This document shows positions 63,447-64,000 of a stretch of DNA of 64,000 nucleotides, in pieces. The notes under the pieces are model-generated. The model did not search any database. It was not told the DNA's origin and was given only the letters and a program-made list of their open reading frames with translations. This DNA is from Pithys albifrons albifrons (Eukaryota > Chordata > Aves > Passeriformes > Thamnophilidae): contig NC_092458.1 of the NCBI RefSeq assembly GCF_047495875.1, forward strand, positions 108,688,227-108,752,226, written 5' to 3'. Position 1 is the first letter of the stretch. Every line of letters starts with the position of its first letter. The position numbers and the translations under genes were made by a program.

Positions 63447-64000
63447 GATTACAAGAAATATAAGCATGTGAACTTCACAGCAAAAGAAAATAATATTCAA
63501 TGGATGTAACTAGAAATAAAAACCTCAATTAAGTCCCACTTTGAACCAGAGGCAAAGCCCAGCAGACTTCAAGGAATGGGCTCCAGGAAACCTGTACAAA
63601 GTCAAAACCCACAGAATCACTCCATTGCAAGATGCATCCCCAAGCATGCATAAGTAGAAGTCTCTACTTCTCATTTTTCTCTTCATCTTTCCCCACCAAA
63701 TAGTTGAAAAAGGACATAGAGGCTGCACTCAAATTTTGGTATCAAATGAGTGCACATCTGTTTTTTTTTTTCTTCTGTTTTTCTTTCTTTGGGTTTTTTT
63801 GTTTGTTGTTTTGGGGGTTGCTTTTTTATTGTTGTTGTTTTTTTTTTAAATTAGCTTAACCTAGTTAAATCAATTCTTACACTTACCAGGGCATGACATT
63901 GTTTACACAAGACTAAGTACAAAACCCTGACCTCTGTATTTCCATCATGACCCCAGAGAATAGAACCCACTCACCCTACCCCAGTTCTTACAACTTTAAT
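63447..64000. other. Intronic DNA at the window edge
   Basis: No gene recognised. A T-rich, T/G low-complexity tract runs from 63760 to 63849. Confidence 0.7.
63760..63849. repeat. T-rich low-complexity tract
   Basis: Long T-runs broken by C and G (TTGTTGTTG-type units). On the minus strand this is A-rich like the tracts at 7988 and 59064. Confidence 0.85.

Overview
This window is vertebrate nuclear DNA, almost certainly from a bird and most likely a passerine. The evidence is the repeat content: many copies of the avian LINE CR1, one tRNA-Ile-headed SINE with a CR1 tail of the type known from passerines (TguSINE1-like), and solo retroviral LTRs. Outside the repeats the DNA is AT-rich, non-coding and has short chance open reading frames. 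There are no operons, CRISPR arrays or prokaryotic genes.

Only one protein-coding segment can be supported. It is a 327-base internal exon on the minus strand (31327-31653) encoding the first immunoglobulin domain of ROBO1, the Slit receptor for axon guidance. Its splice sites are clear: acceptor ...TTTTTCTCGCAG and donor GTAAGT. Both junctions are phase 1, and the residues that separate ROBO1 from ROBO2 favour ROBO1. The rest of the window is the two large introns on either side: about 31.3 kb at lower coordinates (downstream of the exon in the transcript) and about 32.3 kb at higher coordinates (upstream). Both introns run off the window.

Layout. 1-2184: intron with an old CR1 (1501-1855). 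2190-2813: solo LTR with a near-perfect 5-bp target duplication. 2819-16839: unique intron with a G-run and A-rich tracts. 16840-17580: CpG-rich, promoter-like block, probably another LTR, with GC boxes, a kappaB-like site and a TATA box. 18827-19526: second, longer copy of the first LTR family with a perfect 5-bp duplication. 19532-31326: unique intron. 31327-31653: ROBO1 exon. 31654-64000: intron with CR1 copies at 41091, 46912, 50924, 54041, 59668 and 63330, the SINE at 41811, microsatellites, and an old inverted-repeat element near 62608.

The genes do not work together as a system: this is one exon of a very long receptor gene set in repeat-bearing intron. I found no undescribed biological system. 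The items most worth a second look are the CpG-rich LTR-like block lying antisense in the intron, the LTR pair with its target duplications, the passerine-type SINE and a few homeodomain-motif-rich stretches that could be conserved enhancers.
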